A stretch of 64,000 nucleotides of DNA, taken from assembly GCA_035532415.1 (NCBI GenBank), contig DATKRB010000009.1:81571-145570 (forward strand). The letters are read 5' to 3'. This stretch comes from DATKRB01 sp035532415 (GTDB lineage: Bacteria; Actinomycetota; Acidimicrobiia; Acidimicrobiales; RAAP-2). The notes under the pieces were generated by a model. That model made no database searches and was not told where the DNA came from. It saw only the letters and a program-made list of their open reading frames with translations. Made by a program: the position numbers and the translations under genes. Below are positions 54,655-62,210 of this stretch, in pieces (within the stretch, counting starts at the first letter, position 1; every line of letters begins with the position of its first letter).

Positions 54655-55608
54655 GTGACATCGCCCTCGAGCACGGCCGGCGACCAAGAGCCGCCGGCAC
54701 CGTCCGAGACCCCGTCCGCGCCCGGGGCCCCCTTCGGGCCGAACGGCGATAGCCAGAGCTCGGGCCGGCCCGCGGTTCGGTTCGACGAGGCATCGGTGCG
54801 TTTGGGGGGCCGGGTGATCTGGTCGAACGTCACCCTCGACGTGGCCCCGGGCGAGTTCGTGTCCATCCTCGGGCCCAACGGCGTCGGGAAGTCCACCCTC
54901 GTCAAGGCGGCGCTCGGCCTCCTGCCCCTTGCCTCGGGCTCGGCCACCGTGCTCGGGCGCCCCCCGGGCAGGGCCGGACGCGACATCGGCTATCTGCCTC
55001 AGCGGCGGAGCTTCGACGCCGGGCTCCGGGTTCGGGGCATCGACGTGGTCAGGCTCGGTAGCGACGGCGAGCGGTGGGGCGTTCCGGTCCCCGGGGCCGC
55101 TCGTTTCTCCGCCTCACGCCGGCGCGCCGACGAGCGGGTGGACGAGGTGATCGAGCTGGTCGGCGCGACCGACTTCGCCAGGCGTCCGATCGGGCACGTC
55201 TCGGGGGGCGAACAGCAACGCCTCCTCATCGCCCAGGCCCTGGTCCGCCGACCCCAGCTGCTCGTGCTCGACGAACCGCTGGACAGCCTCGACCTCCCCA
55301 ACCAGGCGGCGGTAGCGGCGCTCGTCTCGCGCATCTGCCGGGACCACGCCGTCACCGTCCTGCTGGTGGCGCACGACGTGAACCCGATCCTCCCGTACCT
55401 CGATCGGGTTGTCTACATCGCCCGAGGCGGTGCGGTGTCGGGCACGCCTTCGGAGGTGATCACCTCCGAGAAGCTGAGCTCCCTTTACGGCACCCCGATC
55501 GAGGTCTTGCAGACTTCCGACGGCCGGCTCGTGGTGGTCGGCCAGCCGGAGGCGCCGGCCCATCACGCCGACCGGCACGCCGACCGGCACGCCGACCAAC
55601 CGTGGTGA
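54655..55608 (+). CDS. Zinc ABC transporter ATP-binding protein (ZnuC-like)
   Basis: ATPase of 317 aa. Walker A GPNGVGKST near residues 73-81, Q-loop YLPQRRSFD, signature VSGGEQQR and Walker B LLVLDEPLDSLD. The first 40 residues are a Pro/Ser-rich extension. The C terminus is unusual: HHADRHADRHADQPW, a short His/Asp repeat encoded by a 12-bp tandem repeat, which could bind metal. GTG start at 54655, 13 bases after the binding-protein stop. Its stop overlaps the first permease start (GTGA). Confidence 0.87.
   Translation: MTSPSSTAGDQEPPAPSETPSAPGAPFGPNGDSQSSGRPAVRFDEASVRLGGRVIWSNVTLDVAPGEFVSILGPNGVGKSTLVKAALGLLPLASGSATVLGRPPGRAGRDIGYLPQRRSFDAGLRVRGIDVVRLGSDGERWGVPVPGAARFSASRRRADERVDEVIELVGATDFARRPIGHVSGGEQQRLLIAQALVRRPQLLVLDEPLDSLDLPNQAAVAALVSRICRDHAVTVLLVAHDVNPILPYLDRVVYIARGGAVSGTPSEVITSEKLSSLYGTPIEVLQTSDGRLVVVGQPEAPAHHADRHADRHADQPW
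55564..55598 (+). repeat. 12-bp in-frame tandem repeat (His-Ala-Asp-Arg)
   Basis: CACGCCGACCGG is repeated almost three times at the 3' end of the transporter ATPase gene. Because 12 is a multiple of three, copy number can change without breaking the frame. Confidence 0.85.
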
Positions 55609-56525
55609 CCGCGATCGGGATGGCTCCAGCCGCGGCGAGCGGGTTGACCTGGAACCTCGGGGACGACCTCCGCCGGCTCTTCGCCGAGCACTTCATGGTC
55701 AACGCCTTCCGGGCGGGAACGATCGTGGCGGTGACGGCCGGGGCCATCGGCTGGTTCATGGTGTTGCGCCGCCAGAGCTTCGCCGGGCACACCCTGGCCG
55801 TCGTCTCGTTTCCCGGGGCGGCAGGGGCGATCCTGCTCGGGGTCAGCGCCACCGCGGGCTACTTCGCCGCTGCCATCGCCACCGCGCTCGTCATCGCCCT
55901 CGTCCCTCGTTCGCCGGGTGGGCAGGCCTACAGCCACGAGTCGGCGGTCATCGGCACCGTCCAGGCCTTCGCCCTGGCGTGCGGTGCCCTCTTCGTCAGC
56001 CTTTACGGAGGATTCCTGAACAGCCTGACCGCGCTCCTCTTCGGCACGTTCCTCGGCATCTCCGACGCCCAGGTCACCACCCTGCTCCTGGTGGCGCTCG
56101 CCGCGCTGGGCGTCCTGGCGGTCATCGGCCGACCGCTCTTCTTCGCCACCGTCGATCCCGACGTGGCCCGCGCTCGTGGAGTCTCGGTGCGCATGGTGTC
56201 GACGGTGTTCCTGGTCCTCCTCGGATGCGCCGCCGCCGAGGTCAGCCAGATGACCGGGGCGCTCCTGGTGTTCGCGCTGTTGGTGATGCCGGCCGCATCG
56301 GCCCAGCACCTCACAGCACGCCCGGCGCTCAGCTTCGGGCTCACCATCATCTTCGGCCTGGCCATCGTCTGGCTCGGGCTCGGCGTCGCCTACTTCTCCG
56401 TCTACCCGGTCGGCTTCTTCGTCACCACCTTCGGCTTCGGCGTCTACCTGCTCGCCGCGGCGGCCCGGGCCTCGGTCACACGGCTGGCGCGCGGTTCCCG
56501 GCTTCGCCGGGTGATGGCCGGATGA
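55605..56525 (+). CDS. Zinc ABC transporter permease 1 (ZnuB-like)
   Basis: Membrane subunit of 306 aa with eight or nine helices. ABC-3 family landmarks are FRAGTIVAVTAGAIGWFMVL, RRQSFAGHTLAVVSFPGAAG and GALLVFALLVMPAASAQHLT. GTG start is set by the 4-base overlap with the ATPase gene; the stop overlaps the second permease start (ATGA). With the second permease it likely forms a heterodimeric channel. Confidence 0.88.
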   Translation: MTAIGMAPAAASGLTWNLGDDLRRLFAEHFMVNAFRAGTIVAVTAGAIGWFMVLRRQSFAGHTLAVVSFPGAAGAILLGVSATAGYFAAAIATALVIALVPRSPGGQAYSHESAVIGTVQAFALACGALFVSLYGGFLNSLTALLFGTFLGISDAQVTTLLLVALAALGVLAVIGRPLFFATVDPDVARARGVSVRMVSTVFLVLLGCAAAEVSQMTGALLVFALLVMPAASAQHLTARPALSFGLTIIFGLAIVWLGLGVAYFSVYPVGFFVTTFGFGVYLLAAAARASVTRLARGSRLRRVMAG

Positions 56526-57442
56526 CGCTGCTGGCGGCCAACCCGCTCGTCGGCCTCGCCCACATGGCCGAGCACCCTTTCCTGCGCTACGCGTTCCTCG
56601 CCGGCACCGCGATCGCCCTCGCCTCGGGGCTGGTCGGCTACTTCGTCGTGCTGAGAGGACAGGTCTTCACCGGCGACGCCCTGAGCCACGTGGCCTTCAC
56701 CGGCGCCCTGGCCGCACTGGCCGCCGGCGCCAACCTGCTCCTCGGCCTTTACGGGTCGTGCGTCGCCGTCGCCCTCGCCATGGCGGCTCTCGGATCCCGT
56801 GGCCGGGCAGACGACACGGTGATCGGCAGCGTGTTCGCCTGGGTCCTCGGCCTGGGCGCCCTGTTCCTCACCGTCTACACCACCTCGTCGGGCGGCACGA
56901 ACGCCACCTCTGGGGTGAACGTGCTCTTCGGTTCGATCTTCGGGTTGTCGAGCTCGCAGGCGATCACCGACGCCGTGATCTCGCTCGGCGTCGCGGTCAC
57001 CCTCGCCGGCATCGGACGCCCCCTCCTCTTCGCCAGCATCGACCAGGCAGTGGCGGGCGCCCGCGGCATACCCGTCCGCGGCCTCGGGTTCGTGTTCCTC
57101 GCACTGGTGGGAACGACCGCGGCGGCTGCCACCCAAGCGGTCGGGGCACTGCTGCTGCTCGGCCTGCTGGCCGCTCCCGCCGGCACCGCGCAACGGCTCA
57201 CCGCCAGGCCGTTCCGCGCCATGTGGTTGTCGGCCGGGATCGCTGTCGCCTCGGTGTGGGTCGGGCTGTCGATCGCCTACGCCGCTCCCTCGGTGCCGCC
57301 GAGCTTCGGCATCCTCGCGGTCGCCACCGGCTGCTACCTCGTCGCCTTCCTCGCGACCGCCGCGCGGCATCGCCTCCGACCGGCATCCGGAGCCCGGCCG
57401 TGTGTCTTGCCGCTCACGGAACCGGCCGCCGGGACCACCTGA
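56522..57442 (+). CDS. Zinc ABC transporter permease 2 (ZnuB-like)
   Basis: Second ABC-3 permease of 306 aa, similar in layout but not a recent copy: FLRYAFLAGTAIALASGLVG, VLRGQVFTGDALSHVAFTGA and AVGALLLLGLLAAPAGTAQR. DALSHVAF is the better match to the family motif, so this may be the classical subunit and permease 1 the divergent one. It closes the operon binding protein, ATPase, permease, permease. A loop around residues 115-130 rich in Ser/Gly/Thr lies between two helices. Confidence 0.88.
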   Translation: MTLLAANPLVGLAHMAEHPFLRYAFLAGTAIALASGLVGYFVVLRGQVFTGDALSHVAFTGALAALAAGANLLLGLYGSCVAVALAMAALGSRGRADDTVIGSVFAWVLGLGALFLTVYTTSSGGTNATSGVNVLFGSIFGLSSSQAITDAVISLGVAVTLAGIGRPLLFASIDQAVAGARGIPVRGLGFVFLALVGTTAAAATQAVGALLLLGLLAAPAGTAQRLTARPFRAMWLSAGIAVASVWVGLSIAYAAPSVPPSFGILAVATGCYLVAFLATAARHRLRPASGARPCVLPLTEPAAGTT

Positions 57443-57573
57443 ACCCTCCCCGGACGGGCACCGCGACCGGCCGTCTGCGCTCCGGCGCACCTCTCGCCGA
57501 CGGCCCGGGCGTTCCGGCCGGTACGATGCGAGCACCGCCCAGAGCGCCCAGGTTGCGGGGAAGACGAGGAGCG

Positions 57574-57894
57574 ATGAGGGAAGACGGGAGACCGACGGGC
57601 ACCGAGCCGGGGGGCAGCGGACCGCTCGCCCCGATCGGCGACGCCGAGCTCGCCGCGCTGGCGCTCGCCGCCGATCCTGATCGACCCATCGACGCGGACG
57701 CCGTGCCGTTCGACCTCTACCTCGGACAGACGGTGAATCTTCTGCCGGAGTGGTACATGTCCCCGGTGACGGCCAGGCGGGGCCGGCGGGCAAGGCGGAG
57801 CCGGCGGGTCGTCATCCTGGCCATCGTCGGAGCGTTCCTGGTCATCGAAGGTGCCGGACTGTGCAGCACCTACGGGCAGCTGCCGTTCCACTGA
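57574..57894 (+). CDS. Small single-pass membrane protein, unknown
   Basis: A 106-aa protein with an acidic N-terminal half (PIGDAELAALALAADPDRPI), the segment FDLYLGQTVNLLPEWYMSPV, a run of Arg (RRGRRARRSRR) and one C-terminal helix VVILAIVGAFLVIEGAGLCS. The positive run places the N-terminal part inside. A GAGGAG ribosome-binding site precedes the ATG. I do not recognise the family, but actinobacteria often encode such proteins next to transport operons. The stop lies within an 18-bp duplication. Confidence 0.6.
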   Translation: MREDGRPTGTEPGGSGPLAPIGDAELAALALAADPDRPIDADAVPFDLYLGQTVNLLPEWYMSPVTARRGRRARRSRRVVILAIVGAFLVIEGAGLCSTYGQLPFH

Positions 57895-57915
57895 GCACTG
57901 CCGTTCCGCTGAGCA
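57880..57915 (+). repeat. 18-bp tandem duplication across a stop codon
   Basis: CTGCCGTTCCACTGAGCA then CTGCCGTTCCGCTGAGCA, one mismatch. The first copy contains the TGA stop of the small membrane-protein gene, so the duplication supplies no extra coding. Confidence 0.8.
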
Positions 57916-58088
57916 GCCGACACCCGGGGTGGTTCCCCGACCACGCCCGTCGATCGGTCGGCCATCGTCCACGGCAGCACCAGCCCTCCGTGCCCGGGTG
58001 GGCGGTTTGGCCGCAGTTGCGACCTCGGGCAGACTTGGCGTGCCGACGCGACATCGACGCCGGCCGAAGCACTCGAGGAGGCTCGGAC

Positions 58089-58433
58089 ATGGCCCTGCCG
58101 GACGGTTGCGAGGTGACCCCGACCCACCTGGTCTTCTGGGAGCTGGCAAGCGAGCCCCAGTTGGCCGACACCGACAAGCTCTACGAGTTCTGCTGCACGG
58201 CGGCCTGCACCAATGCTTTCCGCCCGCTCGGTCCGGTCGAGGTAGTGCGGCACCCCTACCCCGACCTGGGCGACGGCGAGGTCCTGCTCTGGGGCGATCG
58301 TCAGCTGACCGCCGAAGCCGGCCGCACGTACATGGCATCGGGCCATGTCCTGTGCGAGCTGCGGCTCCCTGTCCAGCCGATGGGCGCGCCGGTTCCCCCG
58401 GGTGTCTCTGTCGGCCGCCCTGCCGGACGCTGA
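58089..58433 (+). CDS. Hypothetical protein
   Basis: Protein of 114 aa starting MALPDGCEVTPTHLVFWELA with a GAGGAGG ribosome-binding site. A CCTAAC segment (LYEFCCTAACTNAF) gives three close Cys residues that could bind metal or form a disulfide; the rest reads as strands with a Pro-rich C terminus. No family recognised. It stands alone with about 190 bp upstream and about 107 bp before the convergent DUF3565 gene. Confidence 0.5.
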   Translation: MALPDGCEVTPTHLVFWELASEPQLADTDKLYEFCCTAACTNAFRPLGPVEVVRHPYPDLGDGEVLLWGDRQLTAEAGRTYMASGHVLCELRLPVQPMGAPVPPGVSVGRPAGR

Positions 58434-58540
58434 GGTCGGATTGTCGCCGGCGGCCCCTCCCTTGCGGTCGCCGTCACCCCGCGTAACTGCGCCCGAGGCC
58501 TTACGAGCACGGCTTCGGACAATGGCTCGGCCACGAACGT

Positions 58541-59155
58541 TCACGACGCCGGACCCCCGACCGGGCAACCAGGGCGGTGATGCTCAGTGCCGTCGACGAC
58601 GGCCCCACATTCGGGGCAGAGCAGCCCGGCCCAGCACGCCGGATCCCCACCCTCCTGCGCTGACTCAGCACGTGTCTCCGTGACTCCTCCGGTGCGGTCG
58701 ACAACGAAGAAATCGATCGAGACGCGAACGGCACCTATCGGCTCTACCCGGTGATCGATCTCGGGTGGGATGGCCTGCGTCGAGCCGGCCTCCAACCCGA
58801 CGTCGATCGCCGGTACGGTGACAGCGACAAAACGCAGCCGCCCGTCGTGCACGACGATCCGTCCCCAGTTGCCCTCGGCCAGGCGGTGAGTACGGCGCAG
58901 AGCGGCCGGTACAGTTCGCTCGTCCCAGACCGCGGTGGTGCGCACCCAGCGCGCCGTCCCAGGCAGCTCAGCCCGATCGCACAGCGGACAGTCCAGCGTC
59001 GTCCGCAGCCGCGACTCGCGACCCTCGGACGTCAGGATCCAATCCCGCAATTGAAACGGGGGCCGGTGACGGACGTGCTGGTCATGCCCGCACGCCAGCT
59101 CAGCTACCCAATCCCCATCCTCGTCGCGGTGGTAGGCGATGATCCCACGCTCCAC
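58541..59155 (-). CDS. DUF3565-DUF1971 fusion protein with C-terminal Cys motif
   Basis: Protein of 204 aa. Residues 1-62 match DUF3565 (ELACGHDQHVRHRPPFQLRD, then TTLDCPLCDRAELP), a small Cys/His domain. Residues about 65-158 match DUF1971/YeaR-TehB-like beta-barrel proteins (WVRTTAVWDERTVPAALRR, NWGRIVVHDGRLRFV, then QAIPPEIDHRVEPIG). The C terminus adds LCPECGAVVDGTEHHRPGCP, a likely extra zinc site. DUF1971 proteins are linked to nitrate/nitrite stress and tellurite resistance. The two domains are normally separate; I infer a small-molecule or stress-response role. Confidence 0.75.
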   Translation of the reverse strand: MERGIIAYHRDEDGDWVAELACGHDQHVRHRPPFQLRDWILTSEGRESRLRTTLDCPLCDRAELPGTARWVRTTAVWDERTVPAALRRTHRLAEGNWGRIVVHDGRLRFVAVTVPAIDVGLEAGSTQAIPPEIDHRVEPIGAVRVSIDFFVVDRTGGVTETRAESAQEGGDPACWAGLLCPECGAVVDGTEHHRPGCPVGGPAS

Positions 59156-59201
59156 GCCATCAGCGTACCGGTGCGGATGCTACGGCCTCCTCCGTTCGCT
59201 T

Positions 59202-59450
59202 CTACTCGTCGTCCTGGCGCCGAGCGGCGTCGAACCAGGCGAGAAAGTTCCTTCCGGCTCGCGGCCCGCCGCCGCCGTAGTAGTGATCATCGTTCTCGAC
59301 CAGTGGAGCGAGCGCCGAGACCCAGTCCTCGAGCAGCATCCCGCGCCCTGCTGGCGCCGCCACCCTGGCGCCCTCCACGGCAGCGAACGACACGATGGCG
59401 GCGAGGAACCTGCCGAGCGGCACTGTGGTCCGTCGCGACCTGCCGGTCAT
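59202..59450 (-). CDS. Hypothetical protein (weak)
   Basis: An 82-aa frame, MTGRSRRTTVPLGRFLAAIV and on, with DDHYYGGGGPRAGRNFLAWF near the end. A GGAGCGG lies before the ATG. No family recognised. It fills the gap between the DUF3565 gene and the VapBC operator; coding status is uncertain. Confidence 0.35.
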   Translation of the reverse strand: MTGRSRRTTVPLGRFLAAIVSFAAVEGARVAAPAGRGMLLEDWVSALAPLVENDDHYYGGGGPRAGRNFLAWFDAARRQDDE

Positions 59451-59504
59451 GGATCAACCGCTCCGATCGCTCGCCATCACGTCTTCATTCGCACCGAAGC
59501 GATC

Positions 59505-59549
59505 CTTGTGTAGCTTTGTGTAGCTTTGTGTAGCACGTAATGCTACACT
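59505..59549 (+). promoter_or_regulatory. Operator/promoter of the VapBC-type pair
   Basis: Three head-to-tail copies of TTTGTGTAGC (first base C in copy one) at 59505, 59515 and 59525 run into a perfect inverted repeat GTGTAGCA-CGTAA-TGCTACAC (59528-59548). TACACT at 59544-59549 could be the -10 box and would put the transcript start at the antitoxin ATG (59556). Likely autoregulated by the toxin-antitoxin complex. Confidence 0.6.
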
Positions 59550-59555
59550 GTAACC

Positions 59556-59804
59556 ATGCCAAAGACGATCGCACAACGAGAGCTCCGCAACGACAACGCC
59601 AGAGTGATAATGGCGGTCGCGGCAGGCGAGACCTTCGTCATTACTCGCAACGGCATCCCCGTCGCCGAGCTACGGCCAATCCGAACAATCCGCCGCCCAA
59701 CCGTCCCCAAGGCGGAACTTATGGCCCTTGCCTCTTCCGGTCCGCGTGTGGATCTCCGCCAGTTTCGGGCCGACCTCGATCGCCTCGTCGACCAAGGCCT
59801 GTAG
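59556..59804 (+). CDS. Phd/YefM-type antitoxin
   Basis: An 82-aa prevent-host-death-family protein: TIAQRELRNDNARVIMAVAA, then GETFVITRNGIPVAELRPI, the Phd/YefM DNA-binding dimer fold, and a C-terminal helix (DLRQFRADLDRLVDQGL) that should cover the toxin. Gene order antitoxin then PIN toxin, with the toxin ATG directly after the stop (no gap), is standard. It would bind the palindrome directly upstream. Antitoxin identity rests on the N-terminal motif and on its partner. Confidence 0.85.
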   Translation: MPKTIAQRELRNDNARVIMAVAAGETFVITRNGIPVAELRPIRTIRRPTVPKAELMALASSGPRVDLRQFRADLDRLVDQGL

Positions 59805-60200
59805 ATGTCAGCAGGACTGCTCGACACCTCCGTGGTGATCGACTGGGACAAACCGAGCGTGGCCGCCGCTCTGCCCGAGGAGTCCTCGGTTTGCGCGATC
59901 ACCCTTGCCGAGCTCGCGGCCGGCCCCCATCTGGCCTCGACCGCGGCCGAGGGTGCTCGTCGTCAGGCCCGCTTACAACAAGTCGAGGCCACCTTCGAGC
60001 CCCTTGCCTTCGACGCCGCCGCAGCCCGCAGCTACGGACAGATAATCGCTGCGGTTGCGGAGTCCGATCGCTCGCACCGGCGTCGCATCGCAGACCTGCT
60101 GATCGCCGCCACCGCCCACGCCAACGGACTCGCTCTCTACACCCGAAATCCCGACGACTTCGTGGGCCTCGAGGACCTCCTCCCCGTCATCGGCCTCTGA
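59805..60200 (+). CDS. VapC-family PIN-domain toxin
   Basis: PIN-domain ribonuclease of 131 aa. The acidic metal-binding residues are placed as expected: Asp in LLDTSVVIDWD, Glu in ITLAELAAGP, Asp in RIADLLIAATA and Asp in YTRNPDDFVGLE. VapC toxins cut tRNA or rRNA at set sites when the antitoxin is degraded. It is translated right after the antitoxin. Downstream it is convergent with a 52-codon gene. Confidence 0.87.
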   Translation: MSAGLLDTSVVIDWDKPSVAAALPEESSVCAITLAELAAGPHLASTAAEGARRQARLQQVEATFEPLAFDAAAARSYGQIIAAVAESDRSHRRRIADLLIAATAHANGLALYTRNPDDFVGLEDLLPVIGL

Positions 60201-60218
60201 GCCGCGACGGGCGATCCA

Positions 60219-60377
60219 CTATCGCTTCTCGGACGGCGAGGCCGGCCGAAGAGGCGGCTTCTGGCCCTTCTCGATGTAGCCGATGAGATCCCTGTTCGGC
60301 CGGAAAGGAGGCGGCTCGGGCCGGCTCTTCGCTGGCTGCGGGGCTGGCGCGCTCTGGGGCGCCTTCTCGTCAGGCAT
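60219..60377 (-). CDS. Small Pro-rich protein, 52 aa
   Basis: Short gene reading MPDEKAPQSAPAPQPAKSRP, then PPPFRPNRDLIGYIEKGQKP and a basic end. GGGAGG lies 8 bases before the ATG, and the start overlaps the stop of the upstream membrane-protein gene by 8 bases, which supports translation. The N-terminal half is disordered; the core DLIGYIEKGQ could be a short helix. No family recognised. It may be a partner of the upstream membrane protein. Confidence 0.55.
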   Translation of the reverse strand: MPDEKAPQSAPAPQPAKSRPEPPPFRPNRDLIGYIEKGQKPPLRPASPSEKR

Positions 60378-60714
60378 GCAACCGACCTCCCATCGCCATC
60401 AGTATACCGGCGACGACCAGGGCGGCAGCGGTGGCCAGACAGCCGACGGCCGCCCGAACTCGCCATCCCTTCTGCCTCACCAGCGTCGCGGCCTCCTTCA
60501 CCATCTCGATCTGGGTGTCCAGCAACTCCAGGCGCGTCTCCGCCTCGGACGCGGTGAGGTTGGCCTGCCGGAGTCGCTCTACCTCCAGCACCGGGTAGCG
60601 ACGAGGGAGGAACGCCCACGCCGCGAGGATGGCGGCGACAACGGCGACGGCGGGTCCAACCTGGAAGATCACCCTGCCCGAGACGGCAACCTGCGCCGTG
60701 GCACCGAGCCCCAC
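60370..60714 (-). CDS. Hypothetical two-helix membrane protein with coiled coil
   Basis: Protein of 114 aa. Helix 1 is VGPAVAVVAAILAAWAFLPR, then a polar helix with heptads (RLRQANLTASEAETRLELLD, TQIEMVKEAATLVRQKGWRV) and helix 2 AAVGCLATAAALVVAGILMA near the C terminus. It has the look of small holin-like or signalling-hairpin proteins, but no family is recognised. The GTG at 60714 is a best guess; the frame continues upstream into the Fic remnant. It overlaps the 52-codon gene by 8 bases. Confidence 0.5.
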   Translation of the reverse strand: MGLGATAQVAVSGRVIFQVGPAVAVVAAILAAWAFLPRRYPVLEVERLRQANLTASEAETRLELLDTQIEMVKEAATLVRQKGWRVRAAVGCLATAAALVVAGILMAMGGRLHA

Positions 60715-60796
60715 CAGTTCGAATACGACGATGTGGTGGTCCGTGGTCCTGGTGCGAGGTAGGGACGAACCGGATACTCGACATCCCGTCCGTGTG

Positions 60797-61270
60797 TCAG
60801 TCCACAACGAGGTTGTCGACGGTCTTGAACTGCCCCCCTCCGCCACCTGTACGACGAAATAGAAGACGATGGAGGTGAAGGATGAGGCCCACGGAGATGT
60901 GGCCAGGGTCGTCCTGGAACAGGTAGTCGAGGGCATCGCGGTACCCAGCCAACTCCTTCTCACTGCGGACGCGGAGCCGTTGGTCGGCACCGCGGACGAT
61001 GCGTTCAGCCCGGGCCTGCTCGACAACGATCCCCTCGATCGCTGACGAGGCGATCACCGATTCGACCCTCGCGGCGTCGGCCAGTTCTTTCAGTAGACCC
61101 GGGAGCTGGTCGGCATACAGCGCGTCAGAGCCACGTCCCGCGTCGACAACGCTAAGCCGGGTGACGACACCCGCCGGCACCGTGCCGATGAGCCCATCGA
61201 CGTCTGCGAAGCCCTGGTCGTCGCCTCTCTCGAAGGAGCGACTCCATCCCAGCGTAGGCGGCCACCTCAC
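60797..61270 (-). pseudogene. Fic-family N-terminal remnant
   Basis: The N-terminal domain of a Fic AMP-transferase: RVESVIASSAIEGIVVEQAR contains the SxxxEG inhibitory helix (SSAIEG) of self-inhibited Fic proteins, followed by GYRDALDYLFQ and LILHLHRLLFRRTGGGGGQF. The usual KTVDNLVVD linker is met by an in-frame TGA at 60797-60799; homology-like sequence (RFVPTS) continues briefly after it and then stops. The catalytic HPFxxGNGR core is absent. It is therefore a truncated, inactive copy, about 1.4 kb from an intact Fic gene of another subgroup. Confidence 0.6.
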
Positions 61271-61314
61271 CTGTTATCCGAATGTCGGGCCACTCACGCA
61301 GTACCGTGCCTGCC

Positions 61315-61668
61315 ATGGCGCAGTCCCTCGCCCAGCTCATCGATGAGATCACCGTCGACGCGCATGACACCGACGAGCAGCTGTCAGGGTTCCTGCAGGT
61401 CTTCCAAGATGAGATCGTCACCCCTACCGCTACGACCGTGCTCGGCATGGCCGTAGAGGTCATCGGCTTCGACCTGGAGGGGGACGAGCGGCGTGGCCTG
61501 GTCGCCCGCTGCCGCCATCAAGGGGCCTCGGGCACAATCGCGCTCGCCGACGTTCACTTCGAGCGGGACTCCGTCGCCGGATGGCTCCACGCCGCCTACC
61601 GGACCTGGCTCTGTCTGCCCCCATTCCCCGCCCGCCGGCCGGCGGGGTGGGCCTGGCCCGAACAATGA
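61315..61668 (+). CDS. Conserved hypothetical protein, first of a coupled pair
   Basis: Protein of 117 aa: MAQSLAQLIDEITVDAHDTD, then SGFLQVFQDEIVTPTATTVL, GMAVEVIGFDLEGDERRGLV and a C-terminal AAYRTWLCLPPFPARRPAGW. It reads as a helical N terminus and a small beta-barrel-like part. I recall similar actinobacterial hypothetical proteins, paired in the same way, but can give no function. ATG at 61315 was chosen because the upstream codons are not conserved-looking. The stop overlaps the next start by four bases (ATGA). Confidence 0.6.
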   Translation: MAQSLAQLIDEITVDAHDTDEQLSGFLQVFQDEIVTPTATTVLGMAVEVIGFDLEGDERRGLVARCRHQGASGTIALADVHFERDSVAGWLHAAYRTWLCLPPFPARRPAGWAWPEQ

Positions 61669-62210
61669 GCAGAGCTCGCCGCCGACCCACTCCCTCCCTC
61701 GACCAGCTCACGACAGCCGAGCGGGGGGAGCTGCTCGGCGCGCTGCTCACAGCCCACCCCGAATTGACGGGTGAGACCGAACGTCTTGCCCTCGCCCGAC
61801 TGGCTGCAGTTGACGCCGACGAGGTCGCCGAAACTATCGAATGGGAACTTCGGGAGGCCGACGCCGACCAACTCGCATACCGCGCCGGACGGGTCAGCGG
61901 GCGGGGGTACGTGCACGAGAACGAAGCCGCCAGCGAGATGCTCGAAGAGCTACTCCAACCGGAGCTCGACAACCTCGCCCGGAGAGCCGCGCTGGGCCTT
62001 CACGACGCGGCACGGCAGATCGCAATCGGACTCCTCCGCGGTCTGGCCAACTGTGGAGAAGGTGTCGCAGAGGGCACCGTGCTCGCCTACGCAGGTCCTG
62101 ACGTGACCGACGACCTCGCTTGGACCGTACGCGACGCCCTTGCCAAAGCCGACCTCGATCTGCCGGACGACATACTCAGGGAGATGTCAACCGACCGACA
62201 CGACGCCTGA
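61665..62210 (+). CDS. Conserved hypothetical helical protein, second of a coupled pair
   Basis: Protein of 181 aa, mostly helical: LTTAERGELLGALLTAHPEL, RLALARLAAVDADEVAETIE, VSGRGYVHENEAASEMLEEL, LARRAALGLHDAARQIAIGL and a final DLPDDILREM. The GRGYVHENEA stretch looks like the conserved core. No catalytic motif is seen. Its ATG overlaps the partner stop, so the two products are probably made in fixed ratio and may form a complex. Function unknown; the setting beside toxin-antitoxin and Fic genes suggests an accessory or stress role. Confidence 0.6.
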   Translation: MSRARRRPTPSLDQLTTAERGELLGALLTAHPELTGETERLALARLAAVDADEVAETIEWELREADADQLAYRAGRVSGRGYVHENEAASEMLEELLQPELDNLARRAALGLHDAARQIAIGLLRGLANCGEGVAEGTVLAYAGPDVTDDLAWTVRDALAKADLDLPDDILREMSTDRHDA

